DNA of 64,000 nucleotides from Bdellovibrionales bacterium Ga0074137 (GTDB lineage Bacteria; Bdellovibrionota; Bdellovibrionia; Bdellovibrionales; JAMPXM01), in NCBI GenBank assembly GCA_001464715.1, contig LNDT01000019.1, positions 1 through 64,000 on the forward strand, given 5' to 3'. Positions 27,153 to 34,332 of this stretch are shown here, piece after piece (the first letter of the stretch is position 1; the number at the start of each line of letters is the position of its first letter). Position numbers and translations under genes: made by a program. A model generated the notes under the pieces. That model was given only the letters and a program-made list of their open reading frames with translations, did not search any database and was not told the DNA's origin.

Positions 27153-27439
27153 CTGTAGCTCCAAGTGTGGAGTCATATTGGAAATCCTGCAATCTTGTAA
27201 AAGTCGGGCCTCCTAGCTAGACGCTGGTCGAGGATCCATAGATTCCGTGTGAGCAGGCCTATTCTGAAGCCCATGTTGTGAGATGATTAAGAAGTGCCGG
27301 TGTCCGACGTGAATTGTCGAGTTAAATGCTCGACCTCACCAGGAGTGACTCAAGTTGAGCGACCAAAATGTCGACACGGTTAAAGTATGCCTGAAGGAAT
27401 AAGACTGTGGGCTCAGCGCCCTACGATCAAGGAGACGAT

Positions 27440-29617
27440 ATGAAGCTCAGAGTGTGCGCAACGCTCTTGACTGCATTCACCAATTTAATCTCTTCCGTGA
27501 GCCTTGCACAGATGCAATGGGGTTCGGGAATGTACGGTGGAATGCAAGCCTGCCAAGGTATAGGACAAGCCGGCGGTGCTAGCAGTGAAGACGACGAAAA
27601 AGCCGAGCTGATCGCTGACCGTGCGGACCTTCGCCGCGAGAAGCGCGAGATCGAAAAGAACTATCGTTCGCTCGAGCGCGATCTTGATACGCTGAAAGAT
27701 TCCATCACAGGCGTTATCAAACCCAACTGGGCGACAGTCATCATCGAGCACATGGACACTGGACGGAACTGCCAGATTTGCGGCACACGACCGATTTCTC
27801 AAGCTCCTCCGCAAATTCTTCGGCCACCACCGCAGGCCACTTTGCCTCCGCGTGCGGAGCCGCCCTCGCGAATCACCGTGATTGAAGAAGTTCCGATGCA
27901 GCCTCAGCCGCAGCGGCCACCATCGGAACCTGTCGTCGTCGGCGGTCCGATTCCAGATCAACCGACAGAGGCGAACCCAATTCCTCCGGTTAGAAATAAG
28001 CCGATCATCGTGACGCCTCCAACAGGGAACCGCGATGATGGTCCTCCGAAGCCAACAATCAAGCCGAACAAGGGAGCGTCGATCGCGTCGCCGAACCAGA
28101 GCCGTATGCCGGCCTCTGAAAACGTTTCCGCTGGTGCACAGTTAAGTGGTGCATCTCAGGGCGAAGTTTTCTTTGGCGATGATTTTGGTCCCGATCTTGG
28201 ACAAACGGGAAGTTTTGACGGATCGCCAACGCTTTGCAATCCGGCTCGTCAACCGTACACGATGAACGCATGGCGCGCGATCTGCCGCGACGGCGGAAAA
28301 ATCGCGGCGATGGCTTGTACTTCTAAGTACTTCCAAAATGGCGATGTGAAAGGTCCTCAGGCGAACAGTTGCGGCCGCGCCCTTGATCGATATCGTCGTC
28401 TTGTTGTCGAGATGGAGAAGACACAAAATCGTCTTGCGAAAATCGACGAAGAGATCGATCAAATCGGATATCAGTTAAAAGATATTCAGATGGCCGAGCG
28501 TTCGAATCGTGATCTTGAAGCCGACTGCCCGTCGGGTAAGTGCTACGAAGGTGCGCGACGAAGTAGAACAACACGCGGACCAACCATTGGTCAGCAGTTG
28601 CTCTCGATGGCGCCATCGCTTCTTGCAACGGCCGGAGCAATTTATCTTGGTTACGACGGCAATAAGCGCGATGAAAGAACGGGCAATCAGACAAGTAATT
28701 ACATGCTTCCGATCATCGCACAGCAGGCCTTCGGGTATCCTTACGGCGGCGGCGGCCTCTACGGCGGCGCTTACGGAGGTGTGAACGGTGGTTTCGGCTG
28801 TTCGCCATCGATGGGTCCCGGCGGACATATGGGTCCCGGCGGTGTTTTTAGCCCCTACGGAGCTTACGGAAATGTCGGTGGCGCTTTCGGATATCCTCCA
28901 GGTTACGGCGGTTATCCGCAGTACGGAGGCGGGATGTACCCTCCTGGCAGCGGACCTTGGGGAGCCAACGGTCCTTGGGGCGTCGGTCAGTGGCCCGGCG
29001 GATATCCGGGCTATGGCAGCGGAATTGTCGGCGGCATCGTGGGCGGAATTGCCGGCGGAGTTCCAGGCGGCCTCGCAGGGTATCCGGGTATGGCCGGAGG
29101 CTACGCGGGCTACCCCGGAATGTCGGGTGGTTATGCCGGATATCCTGGTATAGCAGGTGGTATCGCAGGTGGAGTTGTCGGCGGTATCGCGGGCTATCCG
29201 GGTATGCCCGGAGGCTATGCTGGGTACCCCGGAGTGCCGGGCGGTTACGCCGGATACCCTGGTATAGCAGGTGGTATCGCAGGTGGAGTTGTCGGCGGTC
29301 TTGCGGGATATCCTGGAATTGGTGCCGGCGTGGCGGGCTATGCCGGTATGGTTCCAGGGTACGCGGGCTTAGCGGGCTATCAGGGCATTGGTGCTGGACT
29401 CCTAGGCCAAGATTCACAGGTTCTGCAGCGTCAGATTGAAGCGCAGCGCTCGCGATTGCAGCTCTATCAAAGCTTCGTTCAGGAGTACTCATCGTTCCAG
29501 TCTAAGTGGAACATGTACTTTGGAAGCGGAGCTCTTGGTACCGACATACAGTACACGGCACCTTCAACGGGTGGCGGATCGGGCCCTACATCGGGGACCA
29601 CCGGACGATCGCGCTAG
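27440..29617 (+). CDS. Large secreted glycine-rich repeat protein
   Basis: About 725 residues from the ATG at 27440 (AAGGAG 7 bases upstream). A signal peptide (MKLRVCATLLTAFTNLISSVSLA) is followed by a coiled-coil stretch (ADLRREKREIEKNYRSLERDL), a CQICG pair, a Pro-rich linker (about 125-210) and a Cys-containing helical part (about 260-390). Then comes a Gly/Tyr/Pro-rich domain of roughly 240 residues with units such as GGYAGYPG and GGIAGGVVGGIAG. The C-terminus is again helical (QIEAQRSRLQLYQSFVQEYSSFQSKW). Its function is unknown; an adhesin or surface-layer role is inference. Confidence 0.7.
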   Translation: MKLRVCATLLTAFTNLISSVSLAQMQWGSGMYGGMQACQGIGQAGGASSEDDEKAELIADRADLRREKREIEKNYRSLERDLDTLKDSITGVIKPNWATVIIEHMDTGRNCQICGTRPISQAPPQILRPPPQATLPPRAEPPSRITVIEEVPMQPQPQRPPSEPVVVGGPIPDQPTEANPIPPVRNKPIIVTPPTGNRDDGPPKPTIKPNKGASIASPNQSRMPASENVSAGAQLSGASQGEVFFGDDFGPDLGQTGSFDGSPTLCNPARQPYTMNAWRAICRDGGKIAAMACTSKYFQNGDVKGPQANSCGRALDRYRRLVVEMEKTQNRLAKIDEEIDQIGYQLKDIQMAERSNRDLEADCPSGKCYEGARRSRTTRGPTIGQQLLSMAPSLLATAGAIYLGYDGNKRDERTGNQTSNYMLPIIAQQAFGYPYGGGGLYGGAYGGVNGGFGCSPSMGPGGHMGPGGVFSPYGAYGNVGGAFGYPPGYGGYPQYGGGMYPPGSGPWGANGPWGVGQWPGGYPGYGSGIVGGIVGGIAGGVPGGLAGYPGMAGGYAGYPGMSGGYAGYPGIAGGIAGGVVGGIAGYPGMPGGYAGYPGVPGGYAGYPGIAGGIAGGVVGGLAGYPGIGAGVAGYAGMVPGYAGLAGYQGIGAGLLGQDSQVLQRQIEAQRSRLQLYQSFVQEYSSFQSKWNMYFGSGALGTDIQYTAPSTGGGSGPTSGTTGRSR
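29147..29374 (+). repeat. 114-bp tandem repeat in the glycine-rich gene
   Basis: The block starting GGTATAGCAGGTGGTATCGC at 29147 returns at 29261 with few changes, a period of 114 bases (38 codons). It keeps the reading frame, so repeat number could vary without breaking the gene. Shorter Gly-Tyr-Pro units flank it. Confidence 0.8.
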
Positions 29618-29654
29618 ATTTCACAAATCATAGCTGTCTTTCAAACGAGACAGT

Positions 29655-29693
29655 TGAAAAAGAGTCGGCTCAAAAAGCCGACTCTTTTTTTTC
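29655..29693. terminator. Strong terminator, glycine-rich gene
   Basis: An AGTCGGCT/AGCCGACT stem with a short loop is followed by eight T. It lies between two convergent genes and has an A-run on its other side, so it may serve both strands. Confidence 0.9.
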
Positions 29694-30630
29694 ACCACCC
29701 CTCACTGTGCGTCGGACGAACGGTCACTGGCCTCTGAGACTGTTCAATGGCGACGGCCGCGCCCACCGCGACAGCGGCGAGAACTCCCCAAAACCATGGA
29801 CGACGAAAGACAGATGGACTCTCGGGTGCTTCGGGCCACTTTGTGGCCGCATTGAATTCATCACCACGAGTCAGTCCAAAGTGGATTTCCTTTTTTGGCC
29901 CACCAAGTGTCTTTAGGCCGGACGCAATCGATGAACACCGTCCCACCCCCAGCGCCACCATTCGAACTTTCTGAAGTGAGCCAGAAAAAGCTTCGACCGA
30001 GCAGTCCTCTTGAATCCAAAGCTTTCGATCGAGATGAGGCCAATCTTTTTCCGTCCCGGTAAGAAGTATCGTCAATGGCTGAAAGACGTTCGAAATAAAT
30101 GTAACCCTCGTTGGTCGCGGCGAAAAAACGAATGTTGAAACCGCATATCTGGGAATCGGTTCGCCGTTCACCAGAAGTGCAACGATATCTTCCGGAAGCG
30201 GAGAGGGAAACGAAGGGCGTGCCTGTTGCTCGGGCGGGACCTCTTGTGAAGACTCCGGTGACGACATTTTCGCTTTTCGTTCTGAAAACACATGAAAAGC
30301 TTCTCTCTCACTTTGTGGCCAGTCGGCCAAAGTGGCGAGCGCCAAAAACTGATCAATAGCTTTGGTGGACGACTCTTTTTTGAGCCACTCGGTTTGAGCT
30401 TCGATGAGTCTTTGCTGAAACGTTTCTTTCTGCTCGTCACTAATGAGGATATCTGAGTTTTTCAAAATTCGTTCGCTGAAGGAATTTTGTCCATGCGCAC
30501 GGGCCAAGGCTTGAAGTTCGGACTCTGTTGTCGCTTCGTCTCGAACAGAAAGCTCTTCGAGAGTGTCAGCAAAACCGAACGGAGTGTTTAGAAAAAAGAG
30601 CAGCGCGACCAAAAAACAATGCAGCTTCAA
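29692..30630 (-). CDS. Exported protein of unknown function in the pilus locus
   Basis: A 312-residue protein with signal MKLHCFLVALLFFLNTPFGFA, a Glu/Gln-rich helical part (about 25-130) and a beta-rich part (about 150-260). A C-terminal membrane helix lies near 280-298 (FWGVLAAVAVGAAVAI), so it is probably anchored at its end. The start is TTG at 30630 with GGAGG upstream. It overlaps the CpaB-like gene in a TTGA junction. No family was recognised. Its place suggests a pilus accessory part. Confidence 0.55.
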   Translation of the reverse strand: MKLHCFLVALLFFLNTPFGFADTLEELSVRDEATTESELQALARAHGQNSFSERILKNSDILISDEQKETFQQRLIEAQTEWLKKESSTKAIDQFLALATLADWPQSEREAFHVFSERKAKMSSPESSQEVPPEQQARPSFPSPLPEDIVALLVNGEPIPRYAVSTFVFSPRPTRVTFISNVFQPLTILLTGTEKDWPHLDRKLWIQEDCSVEAFSGSLQKVRMVALGVGRCSSIASGLKTLGGPKKEIHFGLTRGDEFNAATKWPEAPESPSVFRRPWFWGVLAAVAVGAAVAIEQSQRPVTVRPTHSEGW

Positions 30631-31283
30631 GATACACCTCCGTCGTTATCAGTTCCATCTTCTTCAATGAGATCAATCGTTCGAGCCGGTGCCTTCGGAA
30701 ACGGAGATCTGCTTTTTCTATTCTGCGATTTCATAGATTTTACTTCTGTGGTTCCCTGCGGTTTTTTTCGAAGAACAACCATCACGGGCTCGTTTAGCTG
30801 GCCCAAAACATCAATGTCTGATTCCGACACGATGACAGCGAACTGCCTTGGATTTCTGGGCGCACGAATCAATGCAAGCCCCCGGGCAATGCGCTGGCCC
30901 CGCGAGCCTTCGGCGTCGGATCGGTAGAGGTCCGCGTACCCATGGCTTTCAAATATTGAATCCAGCGAATCAATGTTGGTGGGTTCTATCGGCGCTATCA
31001 TGTAGCCGTCTGGAAGCTGATCGAGCATGGAAACCGCAGCTTCTTTTGGTGAAGTGATCAATGGGGATTTATCGGGATCTCGTTTTGTGGAGAGAACGGC
31101 GGCGATCAGGAGAACAGAAAGCCCCAAAGCCGATGACCACATCCATACTCGAAAGGTTCGAGCCTGAGCTTCAACGGTCTCGTCGAGGTTTTGAAATTTC
31201 CCTTTTGTTTTTCGAGTCCACTGCGCCCATCTGGCGATGCGACTTTTCAAATCCTGTTCGACGAATTTCACGATGGCTTTCAC
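30627..31283 (-). CDS. CpaB/RcpC-like pilus protein
   Basis: About 218 residues from the GTG at 31283 (GGGAGG 5 bases upstream). It has a membrane helix near 46-68 (VWMWSSALGLSVLLIAAVLSTK), then a domain whose order (LPDGYMIAPIEPTNID, GYADLYRS, VIVSESDIDVLGQLNEPVMVVLRKK) resembles the RcpC/CpaB domain that aids Tad secretin assembly. The basic tail RKSRSPFPKAPAR may be disordered. The resemblance is moderate, and the SAF half is not obvious. Confidence 0.5.
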   Translation of the reverse strand: MKAIVKFVEQDLKSRIARWAQWTRKTKGKFQNLDETVEAQARTFRVWMWSSALGLSVLLIAAVLSTKRDPDKSPLITSPKEAAVSMLDQLPDGYMIAPIEPTNIDSLDSIFESHGYADLYRSDAEGSRGQRIARGLALIRAPRNPRQFAVIVSESDIDVLGQLNEPVMVVLRKKPQGTTEVKSMKSQNRKSRSPFPKAPARTIDLIEEDGTDNDGGVS

Positions 31284-31380
31284 TGAGACCTCCCACAACC
31301 ACAAGAATGCAGCCGACAAATAAAACTAAAACAAAGATCAATTCCGTAAGAGCTTGTCCTCGGTGATTCGCGGCACCCAT
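31171..31380 (-). CDS. Short pilin-like protein, overlapping gene
   Basis: A 69-residue reading frame whose first half is a class III-like pilin signal: G-QALTELIFVLVLFVGC, with Glu at +5 after the Gly. The second half is basic and polar. It overlaps the TadG-like gene by 43 bases and the CpaB-like gene by about 113 bases. This may be a real minor pseudopilin (TadF-like), or a gene shortened by a frameshift. Its signal is too good to be an antisense accident. Confidence 0.5.
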   Translation of the reverse strand: MGAANHRGQALTELIFVLVLFVGCILVVVGGLSESHREIRRTGFEKSHRQMGAVDSKNKREISKPRRDR

Positions 31381-32126
31381 TTTTCCAAAGCTCCTTTGAC
31401 GAGAGTCATTTCGCAGCCAAGTTTCAAACTCGGAATTTCAATTCTAGGGAACCAGTCATCATCCTCAATTTGTTCTACCGGGAGTCGTAGCAACCATTGG
31501 ACTCGCGCGTTCTGCGTCCTCGTGAATGAGGGCGCTGGCCGGTAGACGGGCGTCCGAGCGCCGGGCGGCGTCTGAATCATATGAAACCGCGCCGTCCGAA
31601 TTTCTGACCGAGCCAGCGTCGTCGCGGCCGAAGTCATGGAAGACACAGAGGGCATCAGAAGACTCTTCGTAAGGCGCCCAAGAAAGCCTTTTGGAAGGGA
31701 CTCCTGCATAGCTCCCAGGGCTTTTGCGGGCGCAAGCAGTGACGCCGTTTTTCCGCGCATGTACCAGTACTTTTGCTTTAATTGAACGGGGCGCTGAAGA
31801 GCCGCAACCGCATATTTGGTCGCGTACGCTCCTGCGATCAAATTTGGGAGCATCGTAAGCTTTGCGACCTTCAATCCGATCTCGGCACCTCTCCGCAGAC
31901 GCTCGAGATTTTTAGCGAGAGGATTAAGACGCTCGAGATTCCGAATTGCTTCAGCGGCCGCTTCTTGGCTTTCTTGCATCGATGCGCGACAAGCAGCGAC
32001 GGCGCGAGCCTCGATGGAGAGTGCCGCACCCAGAATAAAAAGCGTCATGAAGATCGCCAGGGCGACGGGAAGTATAACGAGGGCAGCGATGGTGGCCTGA
32101 CCGCGACTATTGGCAACCGAACTCAT
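31338..32126 (-). CDS. TadG-like pilus protein
   Basis: A 262-residue protein. The N-terminus SRG-QATIAALVILPVALAIFMTLFI has the TadE/TadG-type hydrophobic pilin segment, but Glu at +5 is replaced by Ala. The rest is basic and Ala-rich, with no von Willebrand A domain, unlike long TadG. AAGGAA lies before the ATG. It lies 39 bases after the TadE-like gene and overlaps the short pilin-like gene by 43 bases. Confidence 0.6.
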   Translation of the reverse strand: MSSVANSRGQATIAALVILPVALAIFMTLFILGAALSIEARAVAACRASMQESQEAAAEAIRNLERLNPLAKNLERLRRGAEIGLKVAKLTMLPNLIAGAYATKYAVAALQRPVQLKQKYWYMRGKTASLLAPAKALGAMQESLPKGFLGRLTKSLLMPSVSSMTSAATTLARSEIRTARFHMIQTPPGARTPVYRPAPSFTRTQNARVQWLLRLPVEQIEDDDWFPRIEIPSLKLGCEMTLVKGALEKWVPRITEDKLLRN

Positions 32127-32165
32127 GTTGATTCCTTTCTGGCGATCGTGATTTCAGAATTATAG

Positions 32166-32555
32166 CTATTGAAGTGAGACAGAATTTGATTCGCCAATAC
32201 GAACAATCGGTGTCGAAGCGGTTGCGAGCCTCAGTTTCGAAGCGGTCGCTAGCCTCATAGGAAGCTCAATTTGAAAACTCAGCTTCACGCTTGAACCGAT
32301 CGATGTTCGACGAAACTCGACAATCTCGGTTCGGCCCAGAGGAAGGCCGACACGAAGGGTTCGGTCGAGCTTTCTTCGGCACATTGTTTTGGTCGTCGAC
32401 GAGACCAGACACACGGCGCTTTCGCGGGCTGATCTTGCGAGCCAAACTTTAGCGAACGACAAGTACATGATAGAACTTCCGCCACCGATAACGATGGCAG
32501 CCAACAAGGCGACCACAATCGTCTCGATCATGGCCGACCCGCGCTCGCCTCTCAT
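32166..32555 (-). CDS. TadE-like pseudopilin
   Basis: A 129-residue protein. ERG-SAMIETIVVALLAAIVIGGG is a class III-like signal with Glu at +5, followed by one hydrophobic helix and a periplasmic part with two cysteines (CLVSS, MCRR) that could pair. The ATG overlaps the stop of the Flp pilin gene (ATGA). It is likely a minor pilin. Confidence 0.65.
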   Translation of the reverse strand: MRGERGSAMIETIVVALLAAIVIGGGSSIMYLSFAKVWLARSARESAVCLVSSTTKTMCRRKLDRTLRVGLPLGRTEIVEFRRTSIGSSVKLSFQIELPMRLATASKLRLATASTPIVRIGESNSVSLQ

Positions 32556-32890
32556 TGGCCGCCCGAACCGCCACCTGATCCGTTCGAACCGACGCCGTTC
32601 ATGAAGTCGCCAAGATCGCGGCGACGAAGTAAGTTTTCATCGATGGCTTCAACGGCGTATTTTTTTCGGTTCCCTTGCACAGCATCGCTGATCGACGCGA
32701 AACGGCTGCCGACCGCTTGACCGACTGTACGCATGATTCCGATGGTCGCCACTGCAATCAGTGCGACAACGATCAAGTACTCGATCAATCCTTGTCCGCG
32801 CTCGTTCTTCAGGCCACGCGCGAGCGTTGATGGAGTCGAGCAGGTCGTCGTTAAATTTTCTGAGCGAAAGATATTGGAACCCATGAGCAT
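32552..32890 (-). CDS. flp: Flp-type pilin
   Basis: A 112-residue protein with a 31-residue leader, then ERG-QGLIEYLIVVALIAVATIGIM. The Gly cleavage site, Glu at +5 and Tyr at +6 are the hallmark of Flp/Tad major pilins. The leader and the C-terminal tail (Gly/Ser-rich, NGSGGGSGGQ) are longer than in common Flp proteins of about 50-60 residues. GGAGG lies before the ATG. It is the first gene of the leftward pilus operon. No prepilin peptidase gene is in the window. Confidence 0.8.
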   Translation of the reverse strand: MLMGSNIFRSENLTTTCSTPSTLARGLKNERGQGLIEYLIVVALIAVATIGIMRTVGQAVGSRFASISDAVQGNRKKYAVEAIDENLLRRRDLGDFMNGVGSNGSGGGSGGQ

Positions 32891-32967
32891 AGTGAACCTC
32901 CGGTGTTTTCCGGGCCGTGGGGCCGCGGAATGTTTCGAAGGTGCAAGATGAGTTCAGCGGCGGGGGC

Positions 32968-33002
32968 CGCAAAAAAAAGAGCCAGGCTGATGGCCCGGCT
33001 CA
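32968..33002 (-). terminator. Terminator of the 85-residue gene
   Basis: On the minus strand GAGCCGGGC and GCCTGGCTC pair, followed by eight T, 29 bases after the stop of the gene at 33031. It separates that gene from the Flp pilin operon. Confidence 0.8.
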
Positions 33003-33030
33003 ATTCAATCCGAAACTCGGATAGGGGACG

Positions 33031-33288
33031 TTAGCCGCCTTTTTTCTTTGCTGCACGAGCGGCGCGGACTTGCTCTTCGCGCTCGATGCGACGGCGGATG
33101 ATAATTCGGCCTAGGATTTCATAACTTTCAACCCGCAGGTCATTTTCGTAAACGAAACGGTAGAAGCCTTCGATCTCGGGGCTTTGACGAAACTTTTTCG
33201 TCGACGTCGGCAGACTGTCGCTGGCGACGAAGTCGATGGAGTTACCATCTTTGGAGAGTTTTACTTTTTCGGCCTTTTTTGCAGCCAT
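33031..33288 (-). CDS. Small basic protein of unknown function
   Basis: An 85-residue protein, Lys/Arg-rich at both ends (MAAKKAEKVKLSKDG ... RAARAAKKKGG), with a middle segment SPEIEGFYRFVYENDLRVESYEILGRIIIRRR. There is no signal. GGGGG lies 6 bases before the ATG. It has its own terminator. A nucleic-acid or ribosome association is possible by charge, but no family was recognised. Confidence 0.6.
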   Translation of the reverse strand: MAAKKAEKVKLSKDGNSIDFVASDSLPTSTKKFRQSPEIEGFYRFVYENDLRVESYEILGRIIIRRRIEREEQVRAARAAKKKGG

Positions 33289-33407
33289 GAAGCCCCCTTT
33301 GGGAAGGATCGTGAGGTGAGACTCGGTTTTATGCCGTTCGTCAAAAACGAGTCAAGGTCCGTCTCTTCCATATGCCCAGATCGCGGGAATTGCGCTAGGG
33401 GTGAAGG

Positions 33408-34289
33408 ATGTCGAAAACAACTGCGATTTTAGATGGAAAGCTCGTGGCCCAGGCACGGCGGGCAGCTCTTGGCGAAAAGGTCAGTCTTTTTAGGCGCGCC
33501 TACAGCCGATCTCCTGGGCTCGCGGTTGTCCGCGTCGGAAGTGATCCGGCCAGCGAGATCTATGTTCGTCACAAAGTCGAAGCTTGCGAAAGTGCAGGGA
33601 TCAAAAGTTTTCACATCGAAAAACCTGCGACAATTTCTCAAGAAGAACTCGAAAAGCTGATCGACGAGCTCAATGCAAATCCGGATGTCGACGGAATTCT
33701 TGTACAGCTTCCTCTGCCAAAGGGTTTGAACGAAACCAAAGCGACCGAAAGAATTTTACCATCAAAAGATCCCGACGGACTGACCAGCGGAAATTTGGGA
33801 CTTCTTTTGGCAGGTCGCGCCCGGGTGGCTCCGTGTACACCATTAGGTGTGATGAAAATTCTTGAGCACTACAAGATCGACGTTGAAGGTCTTTCGGCCG
33901 TAGTCGTCGGTCGAAGCAATATCGTCGGAAAACCCATGGCGCAGTTGCTGCTTGAATCGAACGCAACAGTGACCATCGCCCATTCGAAAACCAAAAACTT
34001 GCGCGACGTCACGCGCGCTGCGGATCTTGTTGTTGTTGCCGCGGGGAAACCGCGCCTTTTAGGCAAAGATGATTTCAAACCGGGTGCCATTGTTATTGAT
34101 GTCGGTATTCACCGGGTCGCCCATGACGGCGGAAAATCGAAACTCTGCGGTGATGTGCGTTCGGAAGAACTTTTAGGTCACGCGAAAGCATTGACGCCCG
34201 TTCCAGGTGGCGTTGGGCCCATGACGATTCAAATGCTCTTAGAAAATACGCTGACTCTTTCCGAGCTTCGCCAAAAACGGAATATCTAA
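33408..34289 (+). CDS. folD: Methylenetetrahydrofolate dehydrogenase/cyclohydrolase
   Basis: A 293-residue bifunctional enzyme that interconverts 5,10-methylene-, methenyl- and 10-formyl-tetrahydrofolate. Signatures are EIYVRHKVEACESAGI (catalytic Lys56 region), DVDGILVQLPLPKGLN, the Rossmann segment VVVGRSNIVGKPMAQLLL near residue 170 and PVPGGVGPMTI near 265. The length is normal. It lies near gcvT and gcvH, which supply methylene-tetrahydrofolate, but it faces a convergent lipoprotein gene. Confidence 0.96.
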   Translation: MSKTTAILDGKLVAQARRAALGEKVSLFRRAYSRSPGLAVVRVGSDPASEIYVRHKVEACESAGIKSFHIEKPATISQEELEKLIDELNANPDVDGILVQLPLPKGLNETKATERILPSKDPDGLTSGNLGLLLAGRARVAPCTPLGVMKILEHYKIDVEGLSAVVVGRSNIVGKPMAQLLLESNATVTIAHSKTKNLRDVTRAADLVVVAAGKPRLLGKDDFKPGAIVIDVGIHRVAHDGGKSKLCGDVRSEELLGHAKALTPVPGGVGPMTIQMLLENTLTLSELRQKRNI

Positions 34290-34332
34290 CCCAGCACTCG
34301 AGTGGCCTTCGCTGCTCGATGCAGCGAGATAT

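Noticed and set aside
28848-29492. Antisense frame over the glycine-rich repeats
   Set aside because: It is the mirror of a repeat; Arg/His-rich shadow with no start signal.
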